64,000 nt of DNA, taken from Cedecea colo (GTDB taxonomy: Bacteria > Pseudomonadota > Gammaproteobacteria > Enterobacterales > Enterobacteriaceae). The notes below the pieces were generated by a model. That model worked only from the letters and a program-made list of their open reading frames with translations. It was not told the origin of the DNA and ran no database searches. The stretch covers positions 496,001 to 560,000 of the forward strand of contig NZ_SOYS01000002.1 of NCBI RefSeq assembly GCF_011808225.1, given 5' to 3'. The first letter of the stretch is position 1, and each line of letters starts with the position of its first letter. Below are positions 54,203 through 61,313 of the stretch, piece after piece. The position numbers and the translations under genes were made by a program.

Positions 54203-55200
54203 ATGAACTCCTGCCATGCTTCACGTGTATTCCAAGATTCGGATTTGATAGGTGTAGGTGCGGCACCTTCCTGCTTCCGTTGCGCTGTGAGTTTCTGCCA
54301 CTGCTTACGCAGACTTGTAGGGCTGAGGATGTTTGCTGCCCAGAAGTGATGTTTGTTCGCCCACTTGAAGAGATCACAAATCTCATGGTGACTGCGATTG
54401 TCCTGCTGTCGCATGAGTCGAACGGTGTTTGACCAGTCAGCCCAACTCGGCTCAGGTGTCGAAGGGTCTAGCAGGGCTATGCGGGCAAACAACCACTGAG
54501 CAGCTTTGAAATCGTCTGCATCACCCCAGAGTTTCCCAGATGGCGAATAAACCCCATCAGCAGCTTCTGGGTGACGAGACAAGAACTTCTCGGTGGCATC
54601 GTTTCGGGATTCGTCAGAATTCCGGGACGAAGAAAGGTTTTTATTATTGTTATTACCTTCTTGTTCATGATGCGCGGCTTTATGCTCGGTCTTATGCGCG
54701 GGGTGTACCTCTGAGGCCGCGCCAGCACTGGCTTCGTTATGCGCGGAGTTATGCGCGGAGTTATGCGCGGGTAAATCGGGTATTTTTTCAGCATATTCGG
54801 AGTAATTCAGAACGGTTATTAGCGTCCCTTTTCTCCTTTCAGCATGAACTGAAATCATCCCTTCTTTCTCAAATACAGTAAGCATCCTTTCAACTGCATG
54901 GCGACTTGTTGGCTCCCCGTTTCTGTTGCATAGAGCCAGACCAAGATCAGCTGAGGTCGTTACCAGTTGTCCGGTTTCCAGTCGCCATGTATGCCCTTTA
55001 AAGTTGGCTACGAATGGTTGCCTGGCTGCGTCAAGCAGGATGTTTTCCCAGAGCGTCCTGAGATAGACATCCTTTGCCCATGGTTGCTTCTTGACGCTCC
55101 GGTACAACGGGATGTAACCATTCTTCTGGTTCTCCATCCTGTTGCTCCTAAACTGAGCGGTATATTGTTCAGGGAAGGTTAATATCCTCGCCGTGCTCAT
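54199..55200 (-). CDS. replication initiator protein (O-like)
   Basis: 333 aa. N-terminal domain GYIPLYRSVKKQPWAKDVYL with winged-helix RHAVERMLTVFEKEGMISV typical of phage replication initiators. A low-complexity His/Asn/Ala/Ser linker at ~145-200 contains the repeat AHNSAHNSAHN. The ori may lie in this linker region as in lambda O: direct repeats of TTATGCGCGG at 54728-54770 are visible. Confidence 0.78.
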   Translation of the reverse strand: MSTARILTFPEQYTAQFRSNRMENQKNGYIPLYRSVKKQPWAKDVYLRTLWENILLDAARQPFVANFKGHTWRLETGQLVTTSADLGLALCNRNGEPTSRHAVERMLTVFEKEGMISVHAERRKGTLITVLNYSEYAEKIPDLPAHNSAHNSAHNEASAGAASEVHPAHKTEHKAAHHEQEGNNNNKNLSSSRNSDESRNDATEKFLSRHPEAADGVYSPSGKLWGDADDFKAAQWLFARIALLDPSTPEPSWADWSNTVRLMRQQDNRSHHEICDLFKWANKHHFWAANILSPTSLRKQWQKLTAQRKQEGAAPTPIKSESWNTREAWQEFI

Positions 55201-55805
55201 TGGCCATCCCCTTTAGGCGGCTTAACCAGGGCAAAACTCTTCCCAGTGTAAACGAAGGTTCCGCCATCCTGAGTAAGCTGCTTCACCAGTGATGCACCAA
55301 TGCTCGCCAGCGCCCAATAGGTGTTTCCTTTGCTGCCAAAAGTGCTGATACCCATTTCTTCAAGCATGAATTCGGTGTCGTGCGGGAAGAAGTAATCATC
55401 GAAGGTGACAAAGTTAAATTTATCGGTCAGCTCCTCTACAGAGCTTGCCTCTCCAAATGGAAGAAACCTGCGGCATTCGGTTAAGATCTTGTCGATTGGG
55501 CATGAGAAGAATTCTCTGGATTGTGATACCCGGAAGCGGGAAAGTGATTCATGAATGATTTTTTCATCTCGCTCTGGGTCGGCAGAGATGAATTTGGCTT
55601 CAACAACGAAATCAGTAGGAGAGCCGGAAGACTTCGACAACTGCCCTGCCCTTTGCTTCGGATGAAGTCTGGTTAATCCAATCTTGTACATGCCCGGCAT
55701 AGAAGGGTTAGATAAAACGTATACCCAACCTTTTGGATTGAAATCTGAAGGGAAAGGCATGCTTTCCCCCGGCTGCATATTCAAAAGCTCTTCAATTAGT
55801 GCCAT
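55197..55805 (-). CDS. T5orf172 (GIY-YIG superfamily) protein
   Basis: 202 aa. Residues ~27-45 show the GIY-YIG core (GWVYVLSNPSMPGMYKIGLT), followed by ERDEKIIHESLSRFRV and REFF. The C-terminal ~90 residues are unassigned. The gene is inserted between cII and O in the right early operon. Could be a nuclease, recombination helper or selfish insertion. Confidence 0.72.
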   Translation of the reverse strand: MALIEELLNMQPGESMPFPSDFNPKGWVYVLSNPSMPGMYKIGLTRLHPKQRAGQLSKSSGSPTDFVVEAKFISADPERDEKIIHESLSRFRVSQSREFFSCPIDKILTECRRFLPFGEASSVEELTDKFNFVTFDDYFFPHDTEFMLEEMGISTFGSKGNTYWALASIGASLVKQLTQDGGTFVYTGKSFALVKPPKGDGQ

Positions 55806-55838
55806 AATTACTCCTGTGAATTGATCCAGTTATTCGCA

Positions 55839-56117
55839 CTAAGCGCTGAAGTGTTCCAAGCACTCCGGCGCTTTTTCTTTTGTCAGCAGCCTGGCCACAT
55901 GCTTAGCCAAATCCGCTAACTCTTCGTCTTCGACGCCCCACTCCAGAACTGCCAGTAGCATCGACATGCGAGGTAACAGCGACTCCTTCCAGCGTGTAAT
56001 TTGCGACTTGTCCACGCCGATAAGCTCAGCGACGTTCGCAACGCCACGAATAGCAATCTTGCTCAATAACTTGCTTTCAATTGCGCGGGCTTTATTGCGT
56101 GTTGTTGTAGTGTCCAT
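55839..56117 (-). CDS. cII: CII transcriptional activator
   Basis: 92 aa. Lambda CII features: ARAIESKLLSKIAIRGV, HTH ELIGVDKSQITRWKES and MLLAVLEWGVEDEEL. Activates pRE, pI and paQ during the lysogeny decision. First gene after nutR/tR1. Confidence 0.88.
   Translation of the reverse strand: MDTTTTRNKARAIESKLLSKIAIRGVANVAELIGVDKSQITRWKESLLPRMSMLLAVLEWGVEDEELADLAKHVARLLTKEKAPECLEHFSA
56071..56084 (+). promoter_or_regulatory. CII box of pRE (candidate)
   Basis: TTGC-TTTCAA-TTGC, exact TTGC-n6-TTGC, inside the 5' end of cII and facing cI as pRE does in lambda. The expected -10 (56098-56103) is poor, which is common for CII-dependent promoters but lowers certainty. Confidence 0.55.
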
Positions 56118-56151
56118 TTCGTATGATTTCCGTAGTTGATTAAGTACGTGT

Positions 56152-56221
56152 GCATACCGTGGGGTATGCCACTTGTTGCTCCGACATTTCGGTGGGAGCG
56201 GCTTCAGAGTTTTAAAGAGCG
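56152..56221 (-). promoter_or_regulatory. nutR and tR1-like hairpin
   Basis: After cro: boxA CGCTCTTTAAAACTC (56207-56221), a boxB-like inverted repeat GCTCC...GGAGC (56178-56199), then hairpin GCATACC-CCAC-GGTATGC (56152-56169) as tR1 candidate. Same order as lambda cro-nutR-tR1-cII. Confidence 0.68.
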
Positions 56222-56228
56222 GGACTGC

Positions 56229-56462
56229 TTATGCTGCGTCTTCTCGTGTGTTCATAAACACGAGGCTTTCTTTTGTAACTGGCGTATGTTTGCCGATCAG
56301 CTTTGTACCTTTTTCGATTGCAGCGGCGCGGGCAGGAGATGCGCGCCGAACGCCATATGCAATCAGGTTCATGTAGCCGACAGACGTGCCGACAAGTTGA
56401 GCAAGAGCAGCCCACTCTTCCTTGTCGGCAGATTTGCGCCATCGGAGTAAATCATTGCTCAT
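56229..56462 (-). CDS. cro: Cro repressor
   Basis: 77 aa. HTH region EEWAALAQLVGTSVGYMNLI, basic SPARAAAIEKGTKLIGK. Divergent from cI across the operator cluster, first gene of pR. Sequence is of the YdaS/Cro type, not lambda Cro. Confidence 0.8.
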   Translation of the reverse strand: MSNDLLRWRKSADKEEWAALAQLVGTSVGYMNLIAYGVRRASPARAAAIEKGTKLIGKHTPVTKESLVFMNTREDAA

Positions 56463-56493
56463 AGAATTTACCTTCTTTGTAAAAGATAAATTA

Positions 56494-56561
56494 AGTTTAT
56501 CTCAAAGATAAATTAATAACAATGCGAATTTATCTTTTTGAGTATTTATCAAATTGCTAAC
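56494..56561. promoter_or_regulatory. right operator cluster OR with pR
   Basis: pR on the minus strand: -35 TTGTTA (56517-56522), 17 bp, -10 TAAACT (56494-56499). A 17-bp palindrome TTTATCT-CAA-AGATAAA (56496-56512) covers the -10. Weaker repeats TTTATC at 56529 and 56545 would be the other operators; TTTATCAAATTGCTAAC resembles an OL copy. cI would be driven from here in the opposite direction. Confidence 0.72.
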
Positions 56562-56579
56562 GCATGGGACTATCGATGC

Positions 56580-57332
56580 ATGGAAACTAAAGACTTCAGA
56601 CGCAATAATTTGCGCACTCTCATGGATGCATACATCCACGAGGGAAAGACAAAAGCTCAGTTCGCCGATGCGATCGGACTACCCGCCTCGCAACTCAGCC
56701 AGCTCGTCAGTGTTAACAACACCCGCAATGTCGGAGACATTATTGCCCGACGAGTAGAATCCAGCTTGGGATTGGTGAGGGGGTGGTTAGACGTTCCGCA
56801 TCCGGATATTTCTATTGATCCTGATAATGATTCCGCTAAAAACATTCCTCCATCAGATGGTTTTAGCTTGCAAAACCTCTCCAGAAACTATACTGATCAT
56901 CCATACAGGTTAGAGCTGTTTGATACACGGCATAGTTGCGGAGGTGGGCGAGTGAATACGGAATATCCCGACATAATCCAGTCAATTGAAGTAGATCCAG
57001 AATATGCAAAGAGAATGTTCGGAGGTAGACCAGCAACCTCACTCAAGCTGACTACCGCTGATGGAGACAGCATGATCGGAACTATTGACCCCGGTGAGTT
57101 GGTTGTGATCGACGTGACTGTCAGGAATTTCCGTAGCGATGGGATTTACGCCTTCACATATGGTGATGCATCACACATCAAGCGCCTACAGATGCTGAAG
57201 GACAAAATTGTTGTGATCAGCGATAACGCAAAATATGAACGCTGGGAGATTAACATCGACAATGAAAGCACATTCCACATTGAAGGCTTCATTGTCGGCA
57301 AGTGGCAAATGGCCTACTCACGCCTAGGCTAA
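56580..57332 (+). CDS. cI: CI-type repressor (S24 peptidase domain)
   Basis: 250 aa from ATG 56580 (METKDFRRNNLRTLMD). HTH KAQFADAIGLPASQLSQLVS at ~25-45. C-terminal LexA-like autoprotease with Ser in DGDSMIGTIDPGE and Lys in DASHIKRLQML. RecA-stimulated self-cleavage should allow SOS induction. A Gly-Gly-Gly stretch after Cys (SCGGGRVN) lies near the expected cleavage linker. Confidence 0.9.
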   Translation: METKDFRRNNLRTLMDAYIHEGKTKAQFADAIGLPASQLSQLVSVNNTRNVGDIIARRVESSLGLVRGWLDVPHPDISIDPDNDSAKNIPPSDGFSLQNLSRNYTDHPYRLELFDTRHSCGGGRVNTEYPDIIQSIEVDPEYAKRMFGGRPATSLKLTTADGDSMIGTIDPGELVVIDVTVRNFRSDGIYAFTYGDASHIKRLQMLKDKIVVISDNAKYERWEINIDNESTFHIEGFIVGKWQMAYSRLG

Positions 57333-57393
57333 TCACCCCTCACCTCTATTTAAACCAGCCTAGTGCTGGTTTTTTTACGCCTATCGTAAATTT

Positions 57394-57501
57394 GATAAAT
57401 TTATTTATCTTTTATTTTCATGTATTTATCAAACAACCCTCACTCCAGCTTAAATAATTTATCATTTTGCTATTTACCATTCTTTATCTTTGAGATAAAT
57501 T
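57394..57501. promoter_or_regulatory. left operator cluster OL with pL
   Basis: TTTATCTTTGAGATAAA at 57483-57499 is the reverse complement of the main OR palindrome. Further TTTATC half-sites at 57404, 57425 and 57458. pL: -35 TTTACC (57473-57478), 17 bp, -10 TAAATT (57496-57501) to the right. Confidence 0.72.
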
Positions 57502-57567
57502 AAACCCATCGCAACAACACAGCGACTGCGGCTCAGGATGATAACCGCGCCAGTCATGACGACAGGC

Positions 57568-57615
57568 TGCTTCTTTAACATTGATGGGGTTTGTTCCCGC
57601 CGAAAGGCGGGGAAC
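57568..57615 (+). promoter_or_regulatory. nutL
   Basis: boxA-like TGCTTCTTTAACA (57568-57580; one base longer than the rrn boxA) followed by boxB hairpin GTTCCCGCC-GAAA-GGCGGGGAAC (57593-57615) with a GNRA tetraloop. About 70 bp after the pL start. Confidence 0.7.
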
Positions 57616-57684
57616 CAAAGTGAAGTTGGCTTTGGACTGGCGTGTCGTGGAGCTTAGGCCTAGAAATACCGATCGGGCTGACCT

Positions 57685-57801
57685 ATGAAGCGACTTGAAA
57701 TCCGGAAACGTCACAGGTTCTGGCGCCAGTACCTAAGCCAATTTCAAAGCCATGCCGCTGGCGATTTGACGCGGCCTACAACAACAGGATGGTTTATGTG
57801 A
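57685..57801 (+). CDS. possible 38-aa basic leader peptide
   Basis: ORF in the N leader beginning MKRLEIRKRHRFWRQYL, very Arg/Lys rich in its first half. Ribosome site is weak (GGG). May be a real leader peptide or chance. Confidence 0.3.
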   Translation: MKRLEIRKRHRFWRQYLSQFQSHAAGDLTRPTTTGWFM

Positions 57802-57844
57802 ATGCATAACTTAAAAACCGAGGTTAATTAAACCTATCGATCTG

Positions 57845-57906
57845 GAGTGAGCTTCAACCTGTTGGTTGCGAAGCTCCTTATCCCCTCCCGAGTGGAGGGG
57901 AATAAG
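57845..57906 (+). promoter_or_regulatory. hairpins in the N leader (RNase III-type)
   Basis: Hairpin 1: GAGCTTC...GAAGCTC with inner AACC/GGTT. Hairpin 2: CTTATCCCCTCC and GGAGGGG-A-ATAAG around a 5-base loop (57877-57906). They lie 53-114 bp before N, like the RNase III-processed stem in lambda, which links N synthesis to growth rate. Confidence 0.5.
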
Positions 57907-57958
57907 CAAGTTGATTTAGCAATGCAGGGCATCGCTAAGTCAATTACTGGAGGTACAC

Positions 57959-58204
57959 ATGACAATCGTAATGACCATTCTGGCCTCTGATAACGCCAGA
58001 AATCGCCGCAGGGCTAAACGTGCAGCTCAGCGTGAAGCAGCCACAACTGTTACAGGGTGCCGGGACAGGGTACAGCAAGCACTACGAGCACCGAACTGGA
58101 GAGAGTCAAAAGAAGACACTGGAAGTGCGTGCTTACCACAGGTAGCGCTCTATAGCGCTGGTCATCGCACAGTCCGCAAGGACGTGGTGCATATCGTTAA
58201 GTGA
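57959..58204 (+). CDS. N: antitermination protein N
   Basis: 81 aa. Arg-rich motif NARNRRRAKRAAQREA near residues 12-27 would bind boxB. The C-terminal segment LPQVALYSAGHRTVRKD resembles P22 N (LPGVALYAAGHRKSK). Strong GGAGG before the ATG. First gene of the left operon. Confidence 0.85.
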   Translation: MTIVMTILASDNARNRRRAKRAAQREAATTVTGCRDRVQQALRAPNWRESKEDTGSACLPQVALYSAGHRTVRKDVVHIVK

Positions 58205-58216
58205 TGGAGTTACCCC

Positions 58217-58492
58217 ATGAACAAAGTAACAGCCGATGCAGTTATTCATATCGCTAATTACGCAGTGTTTCACTGTAACGCACACAGCTTAAAGGGTGCA
58301 AAAGGATGTATTCATGGGGTGATAACCAGTTATGGAGAACAAGGCATAAACAAGGATGAACTTAATTCAATATTTGCAGATGCGCTGTCAGCTAAGCGAA
58401 AAGAAACATTTAAAAACGCCTGCAATAAGGCGGCGGTTGAAGCGCGATGGAGCAAAAAACAATGTCCAGCACAGAACATTTTAAGCGCCTGA
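58217..58492 (+). CDS. left-operon protein of unknown function
   Basis: 91 aa (NKVTADAVIHIANYAVFHC). Lys/Ala-rich C-terminal half. Begins 12 bp after N. No family recognised. Confidence 0.55.
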   Translation: MNKVTADAVIHIANYAVFHCNAHSLKGAKGCIHGVITSYGEQGINKDELNSIFADALSAKRKETFKNACNKAAVEARWSKKQCPAQNILSA

Positions 58493-58641
58493 GATGCTCT
58501 AAGTGCGGAAGCGAGGCAATTCAGGTGCCAAAGAAAGTGGGTGAAATGTATCTCTGTGAGTGCCACTGCGGACATAAGTACAAATCAAGATCAATGGCGG
58601 CAGGGGCAAGGCATCTTGTCTATTTACGAAATAATTCTTAG
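58462..58641 (+). CDS. small zinc-ribbon protein
   Basis: 59 aa from ATG 58462 (alternative ATG 58447). Two CxxC-type pairs: RCSKCG and CECHCGHKY, a zinc ribbon. Function unknown; many such phage proteins bind nucleic acid or RNA polymerase. Confidence 0.62.
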   Translation: MSSTEHFKRLRCSKCGSEAIQVPKKVGEMYLCECHCGHKYKSRSMAAGARHLVYLRNNS

Positions 58642-58711
58642 CCCCGACATAAAAGTGATTGGTGGAAAGCGGTGGTAAATATCGAAATCGTCATAACGAA
58701 GAAAGTTAACA

Positions 58712-58735
58712 GGCTGCCAAATGGCGGCCTTTTTT
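58712..58735 (+). terminator. intrinsic terminator in left operon
   Basis: GGCTGCC-AAAT-GGCGGCC followed by six T; requires N for readthrough into the pentapeptide gene. Confidence 0.82.
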
Positions 58736-58760
58736 ATACCAAAAATTCAGGAATAACAAC

Positions 58761-59315
58761 ATGAACTCAGCAGATTTAGTGAAGATTCTCGAAGAGCATA
58801 AATTGTGGGTTACATCGATGTGCGAAAGCGGATCAAGGGCCAACCTGCGCTATTACGACCTGAGCGATACCAACCTGCGCGGTGCCAACCTGAGCGGTGC
58901 CGACCTGAGCGGAGCCAACCTGAGCGGTGCCGACCTGAGCGGTGCCAACCTGCGCGGTGCCAACCTGCGCGGTGCCAACCTGCGCGGTGCCAACCTGCGC
59001 GATGCCGACCTGAGCGGAGCCTACCTGCGCGGAGCCAACCTGAGCGGTGCCGACCTGCCTGATCACACATTCGTAATAATGGGTGAGAAGTACGCTATCA
59101 CAATCACTAACGGCGAATATGTTCGCGCCGGATGCCAGAACCACACGGTTGAAGAATGGCGCAAATACAGCAAGGAAGAAATTGCGGAAATGGATGGACG
59201 CAATGCACTGCGCTTCTACCCACGCCTGCTTAAGATTATCGATTTTTATCTTGGTGAAGGTGAGCACCCGGCATGGCTAAACGAGCCAGATAAAGAATCA
59301 GAACAGGTCGCCTAG
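58761..59315 (+). CDS. pentapeptide-repeat protein
   Basis: 184 aa. Residues ~30-98 are tandem A(D/N)LxG pentapeptides that would form a right-handed quadrilateral beta helix. The remaining C-terminal ~85 residues form a separate domain ([20 protein letters not shown]). Some family members mimic DNA and inhibit or protect gyrase; no such role can be read here. Confidence 0.85.
   Translation: MNSADLVKILEEHKLWVTSMCESGSRANLRYYDLSDTNLRGANLSGADLSGANLSGADLSGANLRGANLRGANLRGANLRDADLSGAYLRGANLSGADLPDHTFVIMGEKYAITITNGEYVRAGCQNHTVEEWRKYSKEEIAEMDGRNALRFYPRLLKIIDFYLGEGEHPAWLNEPDKESEQVA
58862..59058 (+). repeat. 15-bp tandem repeats in pentapeptide gene
   Basis: About 13 copies of a GGTGCCAACCTGCGC/ GGTGCCGACCTGAGC unit encode the pentapeptides. 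Near identity at the DNA level suggests recent expansion, and in-frame copy-number change is possible. Confidence 0.9.
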
Positions 59316-59345
59316 CGCGGCATTTTTTATGCAGAGGAGCGAGTG

Positions 59346-59582
59346 ATGGGCGGGGAGTTTGTCATTTATACGATTCATGGCGGTATGAAGATGTATTTCA
59401 CCGGCACTCATTGGGGTGGGCCTGGGTATTTCAATCAGCTTTGGGGTGCATACAGGTTTGATACGCAGCAGGAAGCTGATGATGCTCGCTTGTGGCTTGA
59501 TGAAGAGCTTGTTGTGCCACAAGAGCACTTAATTGAACAAATAAGCCAGAGCACTTGTATCAGCAAGGCTACAGGAGAATAG
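59346..59582 (+). CDS. left-operon protein of unknown function
   Basis: 78 aa (MGGEFVIYTIHGGMKMYFTG). ATG 59346 has AGGAGCGAGTG upstream. Aromatic/beta N terminus, acidic C-terminal half. Unknown. Confidence 0.55.
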   Translation: MGGEFVIYTIHGGMKMYFTGTHWGGPGYFNQLWGAYRFDTQQEADDARLWLDEELVVPQEHLIEQISQSTCISKATGE

Positions 59583-59584
59583 AT

Positions 59585-59812
59585 ATGAGCAAAAAAACAG
59601 GTGGCGCAGCTTTCCCTGGATTGGATTACTACCGCTCGAAACCATTACCTCAGGAAGCACAGGGCATGACTTTACGTGATTACTTCGCAGCAAAAGTTAT
59701 CAACGGCATTCTTTCCGACCCCAACGCCGGATTACTTGATGACGACCTGAGTCGATACGCCCGTATCGCTTTCAAAGCTGCTGACGCAATGCTTAAAGCC
59801 CGCTCAGAGTAA
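59585..59812 (+). CDS. phage protein of unknown function
   Basis: 75 aa (MSKKTGGAAFPGLDYYRSKP ... MTLRDYFAAKVINGIL). The MTLRDYFAA segment recurs in many phage accessory proteins. Unknown function; starts 2 bp after the preceding gene, terminator downstream. Confidence 0.62.
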   Translation: MSKKTGGAAFPGLDYYRSKPLPQEAQGMTLRDYFAAKVINGILSDPNAGLLDDDLSRYARIAFKAADAMLKARSE

Positions 59813-59863
59813 CTTCCGCATCAGCTTTCACTGAGAGCTAACTAAACCCTCGCTGTCCCGATT

Positions 59864-59889
59864 GCCCGCCGCTGTGCGGGCTTCTTTTT
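59864..59889 (+). terminator. intrinsic terminator
   Basis: GCCCGC/GCGGGC stem followed by TTCTTTTT, between the 75-aa gene and the methyltransferase. Confidence 0.75.
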
Positions 59890-59905
59890 GCCCGGAGTAA
59901 ATTAA

Positions 59906-60658
59906 ATGCGTGTAGATAACGAAGTATTGAACGTGCTCAGTGCCTGTACGTGCGAAGGCAACAACCTAATCCTCACTGGTCAGTTAGACCGGAATTTATA
60001 TACCCGAACCAACAAGGTGATTGAGGCAGCTGGCGGTAAATGGAACCGCAAGGCCAAGGCACATGTTTTTGATATCGATGCAGCAGAGCGCATTGAGCAA
60101 ATCATCCTTACCGGCGATGTCGTGGTGCCGAAGGATGATTTTGAGTTTTTCCCTACCCCACCAGATGTTGTCAGACACGTAATTCATTTGGCAGATATTC
60201 GGGATGGGATGATGGTTCTTGAGCCTAGCGCTGGTCAGGGTGCGATTGCTAAAGCTGCCCATGAAGCAGCAGCAGATGTGAAGGTTGATATGTATGAGCT
60301 GATGCCAGCCAATAACGATGCGCTGCACGCTCTGAATCTTCGCTTGTCAGGTATTGGTGAGCCCGTCGATTTTCTTACCGTACAACCAAATCAACTTTAC
60401 GACCGTGTGGTAATGAACCCTCCATTTGGCCGACAGGCTGATATCAAGCACGTTACTCACGCACTGAAATTCCTGAAGCCGGGAGGCCTGTTAGTGTCGG
60501 TTATGGCGTCATCAGTGACGTTCCGCAGCAACAGACTGACAACCGAGTTCAGGCATCTTATTGAAGATCGTGGCGGATACATTGAAGAGTTACCAGAAGG
60601 CGCATTTAAATCATCGGGAACAATGGTTAATACCGTGATTGTCGTTATACCAAATTAA
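59906..60658 (+). CDS. phage SAM-dependent DNA methyltransferase
   Basis: 250 aa. SAM-binding motif I VLEPSAGQGAIAKAA (near residue 110) and catalytic motif IV NPPF (MNPPFGRQAD, near 172) typical of N6-adenine methyltransferases. N-terminal ~75 residues form a small separate domain. No restriction partner is nearby, so self-protection or anti-restriction is likely. Confidence 0.78.
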   Translation: MRVDNEVLNVLSACTCEGNNLILTGQLDRNLYTRTNKVIEAAGGKWNRKAKAHVFDIDAAERIEQIILTGDVVVPKDDFEFFPTPPDVVRHVIHLADIRDGMMVLEPSAGQGAIAKAAHEAAADVKVDMYELMPANNDALHALNLRLSGIGEPVDFLTVQPNQLYDRVVMNPPFGRQADIKHVTHALKFLKPGGLLVSVMASSVTFRSNRLTTEFRHLIEDRGGYIEELPEGAFKSSGTMVNTVIVVIPN

Positions 60659-60664
60659 TTACAG

Positions 60665-60686
60665 GCCGCTTAAGTGCGGCATTTTT
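60665..60686 (+). terminator. intrinsic terminator
   Basis: GCCGC-TTAAGT-GCGGC followed by ATTTTT directly after the methyltransferase. Confidence 0.7.
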
Positions 60687-60700
60687 AACTGGAGAAAAGT

Positions 60701-60847
60701 ATGGCGAAAATTGTTGAAGATGCATATGCCCCTCACCTGCGCGATTTTCTTGAAGAAAACTGGAGCAGTTTTGTAGATAAATTGGCAGAAAACTATGACG
60801 AAGAGGCGGAGGAAATCGCCGAGGAAATAGTTAACAAGCTCGCATAG
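60701..60847 (+). CDS. small acidic protein, 48 aa
   Basis: Read directly: MAKIVEDAYAPHLRDFLEEN ..., about 30 percent Asp/Glu. Preceded by GGAGAAAAGT. Followed by its own terminator. Unknown; acidic mimicry is possible but speculative. Confidence 0.58.
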   Translation: MAKIVEDAYAPHLRDFLEENWSSFVDKLAENYDEEAEEIAEEIVNKLA

Positions 60848-60854
60848 TAACAAG

Positions 60855-60874
60855 CCACCTTCGGGTGGTTTTTT
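60855..60874 (+). terminator. intrinsic terminator
   Basis: CCACC-TTCG-GGTGG followed by six T, directly after the 48-aa gene. Confidence 0.8.
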
Positions 60875-60938
60875 ATTGCGTCCATTCCTGAGCGCTATCG
60901 CTGATGAATGAACACAACACTAACAGAAGGAATTTCCC

Positions 60939-61070
60939 ATGATGTACGCCATCGCGGGAAGCGGCGTCATGTCCGCTTTTTACCCGCACGAATCAGAACT
61001 TTCCCGCCGATTTAAACAAATCATAAAAGCAGCCCGTAAACATCTGGAGGCGCTATGCAGCAATATTTGA
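60939..61070 (+). CDS. small basic protein, 43 aa (kil-like position)
   Basis: Read directly: MMYAIAGSGVMSAFYPHESE then a basic helix (RRFKQIIKAARKHLEALC). AAGGA upstream. It lies in the part of the left operon where lambda kil is found, but sequence similarity to Kil is not evident. Confidence 0.5.
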   Translation: MMYAIAGSGVMSAFYPHESELSRRFKQIIKAARKHLEALCSNI

Positions 61071-61210
61071 GCATTAACCACAACAAACTCAAAGCAGCCC
61101 AAAGCAAGGCGGTTATTGCTCGCTATCTGGGTGACGGTCGCATGTGGGCGCAGGCCAATGCTGAGATGAAATCGGCAATTAACCTGCCGTGGTATCGGAG
61201 GGATAGATGA
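61055..61210 (+). CDS. small phage protein, 51 aa
   Basis: Begins MQQYLSINHNKLKAAQSKAV; ends WYRRDR. GGAGG four bases upstream. Overlaps both neighbours by 16 and 4 bases. Unknown function. Confidence 0.58.
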   Translation: MQQYLSINHNKLKAAQSKAVIARYLGDGRMWAQANAEMKSAINLPWYRRDR

Positions 61211-61313
61211 GCCAGCAGAAGCCAGTTAAAGAGTGGTCGGACGAGAAGCCTTTGTCCGGCTGATGAAGGATTTAATCGGCGGCAAGAAAGAGCCGCAGAA
61301 GGAGTCAGCATGA
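61207..61313 (+). pseudogene. small gene with apparent one-base deletion
   Basis: ATGA-coupled start (MSQQKPVKEWSDEK) ends early at 61263, but the other frame continues without stop (AFVRLMKDLIGGKKEPQKES) to a stop overlapping the next ATG at 61310. Inserting one A in GAGAAGCC would fuse the two. Either a frameshift mutation or two overlapping tiny ORFs. Confidence 0.5.

Noticed and set aside
57484-57714. 76-codon minus-strand ORF across the pL-nutL region
   Set aside because: It lies antisense over the pL -10 and nutL and lacks start signals.
58862-59058. Regular repeats considered as a CRISPR array
   Set aside because: Units are 15 bp without spacers and encode in-frame pentapeptides.
58810-59267. 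Minus-strand ORFs of 86 and 144 codons in the pentapeptide region
   Set aside because: They are mirror images of the 15-bp repeats, have no ribosome site and oppose the left operon.
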